64,000 nt of DNA, from positions 62,001 through 126,000 of the forward strand of contig NZ_BBMP01000023.1 in the NCBI RefSeq assembly GCF_000755245.1. Reading direction: 5' to 3'. Shown in pieces: positions 34,076-42,145 of this stretch. The stretch is from Halococcus sediminicola. GTDB lineage: Archaea > Halobacteriota > Halobacteria > Halobacteriales > Halococcaceae. The translations under genes were made by a program, and so were the position numbers. The notes under the pieces were generated by a model. That model made no database searches and was not told the DNA's origin. It worked only from the letters and a program-made list of their open reading frames with translations. Numbering within the stretch: the first letter of the stretch is position 1; the number at the start of each line of letters is the position of its first letter.

Positions 34076-34885
34076 TTATGCGCGGACGAGGTAGCGTTCG
34101 ACCGACCAGCCCCATACGTCGTCGCTCCAGTGAACACCCCACCATGTGTAGCCGTCCTCGGAGACGGGACCGTTCATGATCTCGCCGGTAGTGCCCGTGG
34201 GTTGGGTGTCAAGCACACGTGATTCGGTACCTGGTCGGTGGCGCGTGTTCAGATCGACGGTGGATTTGATCTGCTCGCCATCACTGAATCCGCCACCGCC
34301 ACCACCGCCACCGCCGCCACCCCCGCCACCATCGGGAAGCTCGGCATCGAGATCATTCATGATGCTGGCGATTTTCTCGGCCCAACGGTCGTCGGTAGCG
34401 TAGTGGACGTTCATCGCACGCAGCGACGTCCCCTCGTACCAGTCGCCACCCGATGTGAGATATTCCGTATCGACGTACGCCATTACCTCGCGCACGCACT
34501 GAGCAAACGACGCGTAACCGTCGGCGCACTCCGAGGGACAGATGTCGCGCGCATCGAACCCGTAGATGTTGTTTTTCTCTTGGGCGATGTTGCTACGCCC
34601 CCACGCGGATTCGAGCGCTGCGTGGGCAGCCATGTAGACGGCGTTGATTTGCCGTTCGCTTTGCACGACCGCCCATGTATCTCCGAGGCCGACGAGCGGA
34701 CTGCCTGGCGAGACGGCATCGACGGCCGCATCGAGTTCCCTACCCGTGACATCGGCGGTTTGTCTGAGGTCGCTATCGATGGTGTACGACCGCGCAGCGG
34801 CCGTCCCAGTCATCGATAACCCTCCGAGGGCGACGACCCCGGCTGTACCTGCACCTTTCAAGAACCATCGTCGTGAGCGGTTCAT
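34076..34885 (-). CDS. Tat-exported glucosaminidase (GH73/FlgJ-like) with SH3 domain
   Basis: A 269-aa secreted glycan hydrolase. Tat signal NRSRRWFLKGAGTAGVVALG; a glucosaminidase domain at about 65-180 with catalytic Glu92 in AAHAALESAWGRSNIAQEKN and the NNIYGFDA motif; a pure glycine linker of 14 residues near 186-199; and a C-terminal SH3-like domain (FSDGEQIKS to GWSVERYL) like those of the next two proteins. The family cuts the sugar backbone of peptidoglycan. It is the first gene of the lytic run; a TATA-like GATTAAAAAAG lies about 30 bases upstream. Confidence 0.87.
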   Translation of the reverse strand: MNRSRRWFLKGAGTAGVVALGGLSMTGTAAARSYTIDSDLRQTADVTGRELDAAVDAVSPGSPLVGLGDTWAVVQSERQINAVYMAAHAALESAWGRSNIAQEKNNIYGFDARDICPSECADGYASFAQCVREVMAYVDTEYLTSGGDWYEGTSLRAMNVHYATDDRWAEKIASIMNDLDAELPDGGGGGGGGGGGGGGFSDGEQIKSTVDLNTRHRPGTESRVLDTQPTGTTGEIMNGPVSEDGYTWWGVHWSDDVWGWSVERYLVRA

Positions 34886-34936
34886 ACCTCTTCTCTCGGT
34901 ATCGGGAACAAACTTTTTTAATCTTATGGCCGCAAT

Positions 34937-35233
34937 TTATATGACCACTAATAACTGGGTATATCGGCAAACAAACGGATTCTTTCCCCCAAAGATGGTT
35001 GACTGAGTGCGGAGTAGGTAGACGAAACAGACGATGAGGACAATTGGGACGAGCATTTAGAGCCATCCGAGGGTTCCACTCGTCCAGCCGCCCAATCCCA
35101 TACGAGTCCACTAATTGTTCGTCCCCGAATGTGCGCTGGCGAGTCCACTTCCGATCCCGACTCCGAGTGTCCCGGCCAGAAGTCCCGTTGTTTCAGTTTG
35201 TAGCGTTTTCGCGCTCGTTTTGATTGCATTCAT
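34937..35233 (-). pseudogene. Small membrane-protein gene with two in-frame stops
   Basis: MNAIKTSAKTLQTETTGLLA starts at 35233 and continues after TAG and TAA codons in the same frame as WTRMGLGGWTSGTLGWL and MLVPIVLIVCFVYLLRTQST. The second half resembles short Gly/Trp-rich one-helix membrane proteins of haloarchaea. The first 40 residues alone could still be made. Confidence 0.4.
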
Positions 35234-35246
35234 CTGATGATTGTAC

Positions 35247-35369
35247 CACTGTATCGTTTGCTCTCGGGAATTCACCGAGAATGTAGCGCAGTTTCGGATA
35301 GCGCTCAACAAGCGGCTGGCCGTCAACGAAGACGAAGAACTGTCCGCTGACTCAATAAGAGGGCACCAA
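35247..35369 (+). pseudogene. Fragment of an unidentified gene
   Basis: The plus-strand frame REFTENVAQFRIALNKRLAV followed by NEDEELSADSIRGHQ and a stop looks coding but has no start; it is the 3' tail of a lost gene of unknown kind. Confidence 0.25.
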
Positions 35370-35418
35370 TAGAGCACTCTACTGTCAAGCATCTCGTCGG
35401 CTTGGCGATCAGACCAGA

Positions 35419-36264
35419 TTAGCCGTACTGAGCGTCGGTTCCGGCTCCACCCGCTCGTAGCATGGCGATCGAGCGTTCGTAGACATCGGGATAGTTGTCG
35501 CCCTCAACACGCGTTGTGCGGCTGTCGGTTCTCGTGACGTCTGGAGTGCCGGCTGCACGGGCTGCCTGATTCGTTGTTGCCCAGTCGGCTTCGATTCGGA
35601 TCGGCGTATCAACCATCGGCACGGCTACATCACCATCGGCAGCAGTGGAAACTGCGCGCTCGGCGTGGTCACGGATTGCTGCTTGTGTCTCCGAAACGGG
35701 CCGGCAGTACGCTGTGAAGCGGTCGATACCGCGTTTCACTGCCACTGTTTCGATCTCATCGCCCAATTCGGTACGTGCTTCGGTAGCAGTCACGTCATCG
35801 CCGGTCACCAACACCACGGGAACGTCAAGTGCACCAGCTAGTCTCGCGTTCCACCCGAGTTCGCCGACTTCGTGGTCGTTCACGCGAAGTCGAACCAGTT
35901 TCCAGCCGAAAAACGTGTGATTGAGCACGCCAGAGGATGTCCCTGCCTTAGCGTGGTAGCCAACGAACAGCGCGCCGTCATATTCGTCGGAGAGCCCCTG
36001 CATCATCGACCGAGGCTTTGTGTTTCCGCGGATCAGCTGTGCTCGCTCGTCTATCTCGACACGATCGAGGTTTCGCATGGAGGAATGAGAATCGTTTACA
36101 AGAATTTCAGTTGCACCGGCTGCGACCGCACCCTCGATCGCCGCGTTCACATCGCTATGAAACAACTCCTTCCCACGTCGATATTCTGCGGTACCCATCG
36201 TGACGTCTTCGGAAGTCGCAATCCCGGAGATACCTTCCATATCGGCTGAGATGAATATGCGCAT
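35419..36264 (-). CDS. dppA: D-aminopeptidase DppA (M55 metallopeptidase)
   Basis: A 281-aa M55 enzyme. MRIFISADMEGISG gives D8 and E10, VNDSHSSM gives H60, VGYHAKAG gives H104 and LNHTFFG gives H116. The first four fall at the numbers remembered as metal ligands in Bacillus subtilis DppA, and H116 matches its catalytic His region. The family releases N-terminal D-amino acids, preferably D-Ala, from short peptides in the cytoplasm; no signal peptide is seen here. In B. subtilis dppA heads the dpp operon next to murein-peptide genes. Here it is divergent from the lysA unit, 345 bases away. Confidence 0.88.
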   Translation of the reverse strand: MRIFISADMEGISGIATSEDVTMGTAEYRRGKELFHSDVNAAIEGAVAAGATEILVNDSHSSMRNLDRVEIDERAQLIRGNTKPRSMMQGLSDEYDGALFVGYHAKAGTSSGVLNHTFFGWKLVRLRVNDHEVGELGWNARLAGALDVPVVLVTGDDVTATEARTELGDEIETVAVKRGIDRFTAYCRPVSETQAAIRDHAERAVSTAADGDVAVPMVDTPIRIEADWATTNQAARAAGTPDVTRTDSRTTRVEGDNYPDVYERSIAMLRAGGAGTDAQYG

Positions 36265-36441
36265 GCATTCGGTGCCGTTCGCTATAGCTTTAATTTTCCG
36301 ATTATAATACCGGTTTGAATATGTGTGTTGACAGACATCCGAATATAGTTGCCATATAGGTCATTTTTGAAGTAAGACTGATTCCCCACTCTTATTTATA
36401 TTTACTTTGCTTGCATTCAACGCAACAGAGACAGAAGTGAT

Positions 36442-36612
36442 ATGAGCGCTTCGCCCAGCAGTCGAGTCATGCCGAAATACGCACAGAGCGGGGCGGGAGG
36501 ACAGCGAATCAACGGATGGGAGCACAATGTAGCCAAACGACTGATCGGCGCTCTCTGCATCGAATTCAATGTCTGTGGCCTTCTCCACTGGGAAGAGAGG
36601 CCGTGCGGATGA
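36442..36612 (+). CDS. Possible 56-aa leader ORF upstream of lysA
   Basis: The frame MSASPSSRVMPKYAQSGAGG ends with a stop that overlaps the lysA ATG (ATGA). A TATA-like TTATTTATATTTAC at about 36389-36403 would start transcription just before it. Coupling is the main evidence; the sequence itself is not recognised. Confidence 0.35.
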   Translation: MSASPSSRVMPKYAQSGAGGQRINGWEHNVAKRLIGALCIEFNVCGLLHWEERPCG

Positions 36613-37829
36613 GCGGAGGCGACGTGCGCAGACTTGCAGACTGGGATAGGGCACACTTGCGCTCACTGGCTGCTAAATACGGGACGCCCTTGTACGTAAT
36701 TGATCTGGAACGCGTGCGCTCGAACGCGCAGCGCGTGTGCAGGGCTTTTCCTGACGCACATATCCAGTACGCTGTAAAGGCTCATACCGGGCATACGGTA
36801 CTTAAGACCGTCCGTGAGGCTGGTCTCGATGCCGAGTGTGCGTCGGCTGGTGAAGTCGCTCGCGCGTTCGACGCAGGCTACGGGGCAAACGACATACAGT
36901 ACACTGCGGTCAACCCACCCGACAAGGACTTGGACTATATCGTGGATTGCTGGCGTGAGAATAACGCTCTTACTGTCACCGTTGGTGCACGTGATACGCT
37001 GTTACGCCTCTCTGAACGAGGATACGATGGTCGCCTCTGCATACGCGTTAATCCTGGCGTTGGCGCGGGTCACCACGAGATGGTTCAAACGGGTAAGGAC
37101 GCCAAGTTTGGCGTACCCTACAATCGTGCGGCTGATGTCGTCGCCGAAGCTCGTGATTATTTCGACGTGATCGGTCTCCATGCCCATGCCGGGTCGGGCA
37201 TCGATGTCGACCAACTTGAGAACCACCGTGAACTCGTACAACGGATGGGGACACTCGCCCGTGAGGTAGGTGACTTGGAATTTGTGGACGTTGGCGGTGG
37301 TTTCGGTGTCCCCTATCGGAAGGACGAACCACCGTTTGACTTGCGTGTTGTCGCTGACGCGACGCGGGAGGCAATAGGTGAGATAAGTGCTCAACTCGCT
37401 ATCGAACCTGGCCGCTATATTGTCGCCGACGCAGGCGTCCTGCTGACGACAGTCAATACGATTAAACCTGCTCCAAAGACGACCATTGTCGGCGTTGACG
37501 CTGGCATGACGACACTACTTCGTCCAGCACTCTACGACGCTTTCCACCCAATGGCTATCCTCGCTGATCGAGGTGATAGCCCCATTACCGTCACCGGTCC
37601 AATCTGTGAATCATCCGATGTTTTCTGCACCGACCGTCCACTTGGTACACCCAAACGAGATGACGTTATCGCCATCGGCAACGCCGGGGCATATGGCTAC
37701 GAAATGGCGAGTACGTACAACTCCCGCCCTCGTCCCGCTGAGATAGCGCTCGCGAACGGGACAAACCGTATCGTCCGTCAGCGCGAGACGCTCGCTGACC
37801 TCACGCGTTTGGAGAAGGACGAACCATAA
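36609..37829 (+). CDS. lysA: Diaminopimelate decarboxylase
   Basis: A 406-aa fold-III PLP enzyme that converts meso-diaminopimelate to L-lysine and CO2. K57 in QYAVKAHTG binds PLP; HAHAGSGID, VDVGGGFGVPY, IEPGRYIVADAG, GPICESSDVF (substrate Cys) and GAYGYEMASTYNSRPRP follow in family order. The start at 36609 (MSGGDVRRLADWD) is chosen over an in-frame ATG at 36516 that adds no conserved sequence. No other lysine or DAP biosynthesis gene is nearby. Between dppA and a peptide-binding protein, the enzyme fits turning imported diaminopimelate from bacterial walls into lysine. Related PLP decarboxylases cannot be fully excluded. Confidence 0.85.
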   Translation: MSGGDVRRLADWDRAHLRSLAAKYGTPLYVIDLERVRSNAQRVCRAFPDAHIQYAVKAHTGHTVLKTVREAGLDAECASAGEVARAFDAGYGANDIQYTAVNPPDKDLDYIVDCWRENNALTVTVGARDTLLRLSERGYDGRLCIRVNPGVGAGHHEMVQTGKDAKFGVPYNRAADVVAEARDYFDVIGLHAHAGSGIDVDQLENHRELVQRMGTLAREVGDLEFVDVGGGFGVPYRKDEPPFDLRVVADATREAIGEISAQLAIEPGRYIVADAGVLLTTVNTIKPAPKTTIVGVDAGMTTLLRPALYDAFHPMAILADRGDSPITVTGPICESSDVFCTDRPLGTPKRDDVIAIGNAGAYGYEMASTYNSRPRPAEIALANGTNRIVRQRETLADLTRLEKDEP

Positions 37830-38034
37830 GCTTCGGCGACGGGATAATCGCGGTCGAGAAATACCACGCCACGGAGAACGATTCCTCGTCGGAGATACGA
37901 AAGTAGCGGCGGTTCCCGACTACGCGGTGTTCGCCAGCGCTCACTGCGACCGGAAAACGGACCTCGATCCCGATCTCGATGGAAAACGCCACGGCGCGGA
38001 TGGCGTTCTCTTTCTTGCTATCGAAGAGGACCAT
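37801..38034 (-). CDS. Hypothetical protein between lysA and peptide-binding gene
   Basis: A 77-aa frame (MVLFDSKKENAIRAVAFSIE) overlapping the end of lysA by 29 bases on the opposite strand. Strand-like segments (GIEVRFPVAVSAGEHRVVGN) suggest a small beta domain. It lies 29 bases downstream of the peptide-binding gene and may be co-transcribed. No family is recognised. Confidence 0.35.
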   Translation of the reverse strand: MVLFDSKKENAIRAVAFSIEIGIEVRFPVAVSAGEHRVVGNRRYFRISDEESFSVAWYFSTAIIPSPKLMVRPSPNA

Positions 38035-38063
38035 GACTCGACGCGAGTGAAGATGGAACTCGT

Positions 38064-39923
38064 TCAGCCGCGCTGCTTGGCGATCTTCACATCATTCAAT
38101 TGCTGACGATTGCTCGCCATTCCACCAAATGCTGGAATGTCGACCCAGTTGTATCTGAACCTCTCGCCGAGGCTGTTATAGACCGGGAGAAGACTGACAT
38201 CTTCCCAGTTTGCTTCCTCTATCTCGGTGTATGCCTTATTACGGGCGCGTTCAGCTTTTTTCGTCGGGTCTTGGTTGTTCAAAACTCGTTGGTAGGCCTG
38301 CTTCGCCTGCTCAGCCGCGTCGCCATTTTTCGATGTCCAATTGGCTCCCGTGAGCGATTCCGGTTTCGAGGTGTCGGTCTGGGGAGGATTGAGGAGCTGG
38401 AGGAAGTTGTCAGGTGCCGGCCAATCGGCAATCCAGTTGAGCGTGTAAATTTCGACCTTTCCATTATGTACGCGTTCAAGTAACGTCGAAAACGGAGCCT
38501 GTTGGATCTCCATCTTGATATACGCGCTCGACAGTTGGTCGCGCAACAGTTTGCTGAGCTCGAGCCATGTGTCGTCCTGATACTGCGTCCACGTTATGGT
38601 GTACTGGTTGTCCGGCCCATATCCCGCCTTTTTCATGACGTTTCTCGCCTTATCAAGTTGGGTTTTCGCGTATCCGTAGGGGTAGTTCTGCTTTGCGTGT
38701 TTCTCGTAGGCTTTCGCGCCGCCGGGATAGATCGACGGCGGCGTGAAAAGATAGGCCGGTGAGCCACGACCTTTGAACACCTCCTTGATTATCTGATCCT
38801 GGTTCACTGCGTAGGCGAATGCCTGTCGGACGGGCTTCGGCACTCGTGCCATGTTGAAGCCAAGATAGTAGGTGATAATTAACGGAACTGAGGAGTATTG
38901 GACCGTTTCACCGTTTTTGAGCGGTCCATAGGTCCCGAACTCTCGTCCAAGGTCATCCGGGCCACGTTTGATGTTGATTTTACTTTTGTCGTACTGTGAG
39001 GTCGGAATATCGAAGCTATCGGCGTTTTTCGCTATCGCGTACTGATACGCCGACGAGCTTTTGTCGATTATTTGCCAATGAACGCCTGCGATAGATGCCT
39101 TGCCACCGTAATAGTCGTCAAATCGCGTGATTTCGATCTCAGTTCCAGGTTGATAGTTATTCAGTGTGAATGGCCCTGTCCCGATCGGGTTGCTACTCGA
39201 AAATTTCTCGTACGACATCTCGCCGTCGTACCCCTTGATGTCACCGAGAATGTCCTCCGGGATGACTGCAAAGGTGTTGTACGCGAGCACCTCCATCGCC
39301 GCGTGAAACGGTTCAGAGAGTGTGATTTCGAGGGTTTTCTCATCCACGGCTTTGAGCGCCAAGGAATCGGGTTTGTAGGTCTCCTCGCCGTCCTGAGTGG
39401 TCGTTTCGTGTTTGACGCCGAGCGAATCGAGTATGAAATAGGCTCGATTGGAATTCTTCGAGGCTGCGAGACGCTCCCACGAGTAGATGAAGTCCTGTGC
39501 GGTGACGTCCTTTCCGTTGTGGAATTTCGCGTCCTTCAGTTTGAAAGTATAGGTCGTATTGTCTTCGGCCAGCTTGAAGTTCTTTGCGAGGCCTTTTTCG
39601 GGAGTTGCCTTCCCGTTCGGATAGCTCATCAGCATATCGTACAACTGGTGGTTAACGTATCCACTCACGGCGTCAGTCGCTGCGACTGGATCAAACGTTG
39701 TCACGCTGCTGCTGGTCAGTTGCAGTGTCTTCGAAGAATCAGCCTCAATATTTTGTTTCGTTCCCTGACCGCCGCTGCTACTGTTATTGGCGTTTTCTTT
39801 CTTTTTCGTGGCGTTGTTGCCACCATCATTGCTCCCGGAACAGCCGGCAAGAGCGACTGCCGTCGCTACTCCGCCGGTAGCTTTCAGGAAGGAACGCCGG
39901 GTCCGTTTGTCACTGTCTTTCAT
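38064..39923 (-). CDS. Peptide-binding lipoprotein of ABC transporter (DppE/OppA family)
   Basis: A 619-aa family-5 solute-binding protein. The start at 39923 gives a Tat/lipobox signal, RRSFLKATGG then VALAGCSGS, so it is exported folded and lipid-anchored. After a Gly/Ser/Asn linker come standard blocks: GLAKNFKLAEDNTTYTFKLK, DAKFHNGKDVTAQDFIYSWE, YPYGYAKTQLDKARNVMKKA and LNWIADWPAPDNFLQLLNPP. The family binds di- or oligopeptides, including murein tripeptide in some bacteria. No permease or ATPase genes lie within the window, so it must use partners elsewhere. It is divergent from the NlpC/P60 gene. Confidence 0.85.
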   Translation of the reverse strand: MKDSDKRTRRSFLKATGGVATAVALAGCSGSNDGGNNATKKKENANNSSSGGQGTKQNIEADSSKTLQLTSSSVTTFDPVAATDAVSGYVNHQLYDMLMSYPNGKATPEKGLAKNFKLAEDNTTYTFKLKDAKFHNGKDVTAQDFIYSWERLAASKNSNRAYFILDSLGVKHETTTQDGEETYKPDSLALKAVDEKTLEITLSEPFHAAMEVLAYNTFAVIPEDILGDIKGYDGEMSYEKFSSSNPIGTGPFTLNNYQPGTEIEITRFDDYYGGKASIAGVHWQIIDKSSSAYQYAIAKNADSFDIPTSQYDKSKINIKRGPDDLGREFGTYGPLKNGETVQYSSVPLIITYYLGFNMARVPKPVRQAFAYAVNQDQIIKEVFKGRGSPAYLFTPPSIYPGGAKAYEKHAKQNYPYGYAKTQLDKARNVMKKAGYGPDNQYTITWTQYQDDTWLELSKLLRDQLSSAYIKMEIQQAPFSTLLERVHNGKVEIYTLNWIADWPAPDNFLQLLNPPQTDTSKPESLTGANWTSKNGDAAEQAKQAYQRVLNNQDPTKKAERARNKAYTEIEEANWEDVSLLPVYNSLGERFRYNWVDIPAFGGMASNRQQLNDVKIAKQRG

Positions 39924-40089
39924 CCGTATCATCTGCTGAAACCGAATGTATATAATATTTTTGTAGCTATTTATATGGAACAAGCGAGTTTTTCTGAATA
40001 TGATCGCCTGAGCGAGTTCATGCAAGCATTGGCTTCGAACGCTGTCCGCAACACCGCTCAAGAAAGCGAGACCGATAAGCGATAGACCT

Positions 40090-41142
40090 TTGATAGGTGC
40101 GTGCACACCGTCGTGGGTGAATCAGACCGCTCACTCCCTGTCCCTTGCAGTTCGTCGCGTTCGGACGCGATACGCGCCCGACGACAGGGTAACCGTATTC
40201 GACGTGGATGTCGACCACTCGACAACCGTTCCGACCATTCGTGGCGTCGTCTCCGAACCGTACCTTCGAGAGCGAGTGCTCGCGGCCGCACGCGATGTCC
40301 GTGACGAGTTCGACACCGCGGTTCGCGTTCTTGACGCCTCTCCACGAACAGTAGCCGTTTCCGTCGCCTCGGTCCGTGGCGAGCCGTCGACGGACGCTGA
40401 ACAAGTGACACAGGTGCTACGGGGTGCCGCAATAACTGCCTACGAACCGGACGATCAGGAAAGTCAGGGTCATGAAGGATGGACCCAAGTGCGCGTTCCC
40501 GACGGTTACATAGGGTGGATCGAATCAACTCAGCTCACCGATGTCGCTGATATCAGCCCGGAGCATGTCATCTGTCGCCGGGTCGACGCCGGATCGACTA
40601 CGCTCCACGCTGGTACAGACATCGCCGTCGAGACGGTTGAGAACGGCCGGACAACCGGTCGCCTCCGAACTGGAGAGGCCGTCACGGTCCCGGCCGACGC
40701 CGTCACGCGGCCGAAACCGCCCGGCGGTGACGAGTTCGTTGAGATAGCCAAACAGTTTCTCGGTACCGAATACGAGTGGGGCGGAATAACGACCGAGGGG
40801 ATCGATTGCTCCGGTCTCGTATGGATTCCGTATTACGTGGCTGGCGTTTCCCTCCCGCGAGATGCGGACCAGCAGCGAGCGATGGGACCGACCATCGCTC
40901 GCGATAACCTCAAACCCGGCGACCTGCTCTTCTTTCCAGGTCATGTTGCGATCAGTCTCGGCGGCGACGAGTACATCCACGCCTACGGCGATGATGATGC
41001 AGTCGTCATCAGCAGTCTCGACCCAGATGCCGAGAACTATCTCGAGTTGCACGACGACACGTTCGAGATGGCGATTCGTATTCTCCCTCGTGCTGGAGAC
41101 GAAGGGATGAGCACGGGCGAGGGCGAAGAAAATGATCTCTGA
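40090..41142 (+). CDS. NlpC/P60 (C40) peptidase with SH3 domains, YkfC-like
   Basis: A 350-aa protein without signal peptide. SH3-like segments cover about 28-200 (VTQVLRGAAITAYEPD, GWTQVRVPDGYIGWIESTQL). The C40 domain at about 213-335 has C240 in GIDCSGLVW, H285 in FPGHVAI and H297 in EYIHAYG. This layout matches Bacillus YkfC, a cytoplasmic gamma-D-Glu-diaminopimelate endopeptidase of murein-peptide recycling. The start is uncertain; GTG codons just inside are possible. The serine-hydrolase gene begins three bases after its stop, so the two form an operon. Confidence 0.82.
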   Translation: MIGACTPSWVNQTAHSLSLAVRRVRTRYAPDDRVTVFDVDVDHSTTVPTIRGVVSEPYLRERVLAAARDVRDEFDTAVRVLDASPRTVAVSVASVRGEPSTDAEQVTQVLRGAAITAYEPDDQESQGHEGWTQVRVPDGYIGWIESTQLTDVADISPEHVICRRVDAGSTTLHAGTDIAVETVENGRTTGRLRTGEAVTVPADAVTRPKPPGGDEFVEIAKQFLGTEYEWGGITTEGIDCSGLVWIPYYVAGVSLPRDADQQRAMGPTIARDNLKPGDLLFFPGHVAISLGGDEYIHAYGDDDAVVISSLDPDAENYLELHDDTFEMAIRILPRAGDEGMSTGEGEENDL

Positions 41143-41145
41143 TAC

Positions 41146-42009
41146 ATGCGTCCCGCGACACCACCGAAGACCCGAGTCGAATTCCGCGATCGAGTCGACG
41201 CCTTCGGCGATCGCCTCGATGCACGCTTTGGGGCTTTCTTCGGGTTTCCCACGACCCCAGGAACCTTCGACGTCGTCCACACGGTGCGGCCCAACGAGCG
41301 CTTCACCAGCGCGAGTCTGATTAAACTCTTCGTCCAGTACGCGCTCTATGACCGCTACGATGGCCGACTCGATGCCCTCACCGAACCATACGGTCTTGCG
41401 GCCGAAAATCGGGTCGCTGGCACCGGATTGTTTCACCTCCTTGACGATCCGGATCCGACATTAGAGGATCTCGCCATGGCGATGATAGGTATCAGCGACA
41501 ACGCGGCGACGAACGAACTCATCGACCATCTTGGCCGAGAGAAAATAAACACCGTCCTCAACGAGTTGGGCTACGCCGACACCCGCCTCGGACGGAAGAT
41601 GATGGTGACTGGCGGTGGGACCAAAGACCTGCCGCCGGGCATCTCTGAGAATGTCACCTCACCGCGCGATGTTGCCAGCTTGGTAGCTGATACGGTCCAC
41701 GAGACAACACTCTCGTCAGTTGCGTACGACCGTCTTCGGGTTCCGCTTCGCCACCAGCACGACACCTCGATGGTTGCTCGCTATCTCCCGTTGGGCGTAG
41801 ACATCGAACACAAGACGGGAGAGCTGACAGACGCCGTTCTCGACGCCGGAACCCTCCGCATCGAAGATTGCGACCCCCTCGTCTTCGCCGTGTTTCTTGA
41901 CGAACTTGATTCTCCCGGGGAGGGGACGGACGTCCTCGCATCGGTTGGTGCGCTCGTATACGATTGGCTCGAAACGCACAGAGAAAGTGACGGACTGGCG
42001 GTAGGGTGA
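41146..42009 (+). CDS. Class-A-beta-lactamase-fold serine hydrolase
   Basis: A 287-aa penicillin-binding-protein-like enzyme: S57-x-x-K60 in TSASLIKLF, SDN at 117-119 in GISDNAATN, KTG at 223-225 in EHKTGEL. The family includes class A beta-lactamases and D,D-peptidases. There is no signal peptide, so periplasm-type beta-lactam defence is unlikely. With the C40 peptidase 3 bases upstream, a role in trimming D-Ala-containing or other murein peptides in the cytoplasm is plausible, though unproven. Confidence 0.8.
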   Translation: MRPATPPKTRVEFRDRVDAFGDRLDARFGAFFGFPTTPGTFDVVHTVRPNERFTSASLIKLFVQYALYDRYDGRLDALTEPYGLAAENRVAGTGLFHLLDDPDPTLEDLAMAMIGISDNAATNELIDHLGREKINTVLNELGYADTRLGRKMMVTGGGTKDLPPGISENVTSPRDVASLVADTVHETTLSSVAYDRLRVPLRHQHDTSMVARYLPLGVDIEHKTGELTDAVLDAGTLRIEDCDPLVFAVFLDELDSPGEGTDVLASVGALVYDWLETHRESDGLAVG

Positions 42010-42145
42010 CGTCAACCCCAATCCTATCTGGAGTCGAAGTCCTAGTTCAACGAAATGATCTACCGGCCGTTGTTTGAGACGTCCTCAACACGGAATTCGA
42101 GACAGTCTCTGACCGTGGCGTCGGTCGTACTCGATCGGATGCCCG

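Noticed and set aside
39072-40085. Plus-strand open frame of 337 codons
   Set aside because: Antisense of the peptide-binding protein gene and its signal region.
40525-41436. Minus-strand open frame of 303 codons
   Set aside because: Antisense of the NlpC/P60 and serine-hydrolase genes, both of which have complete catalytic motifs.
41146-42009. Beta-lactam resistance gene
   Set aside because: The class A motifs are present, but the protein has no export signal and archaea lack the drug target, so a peptide-trimming role is more likely.
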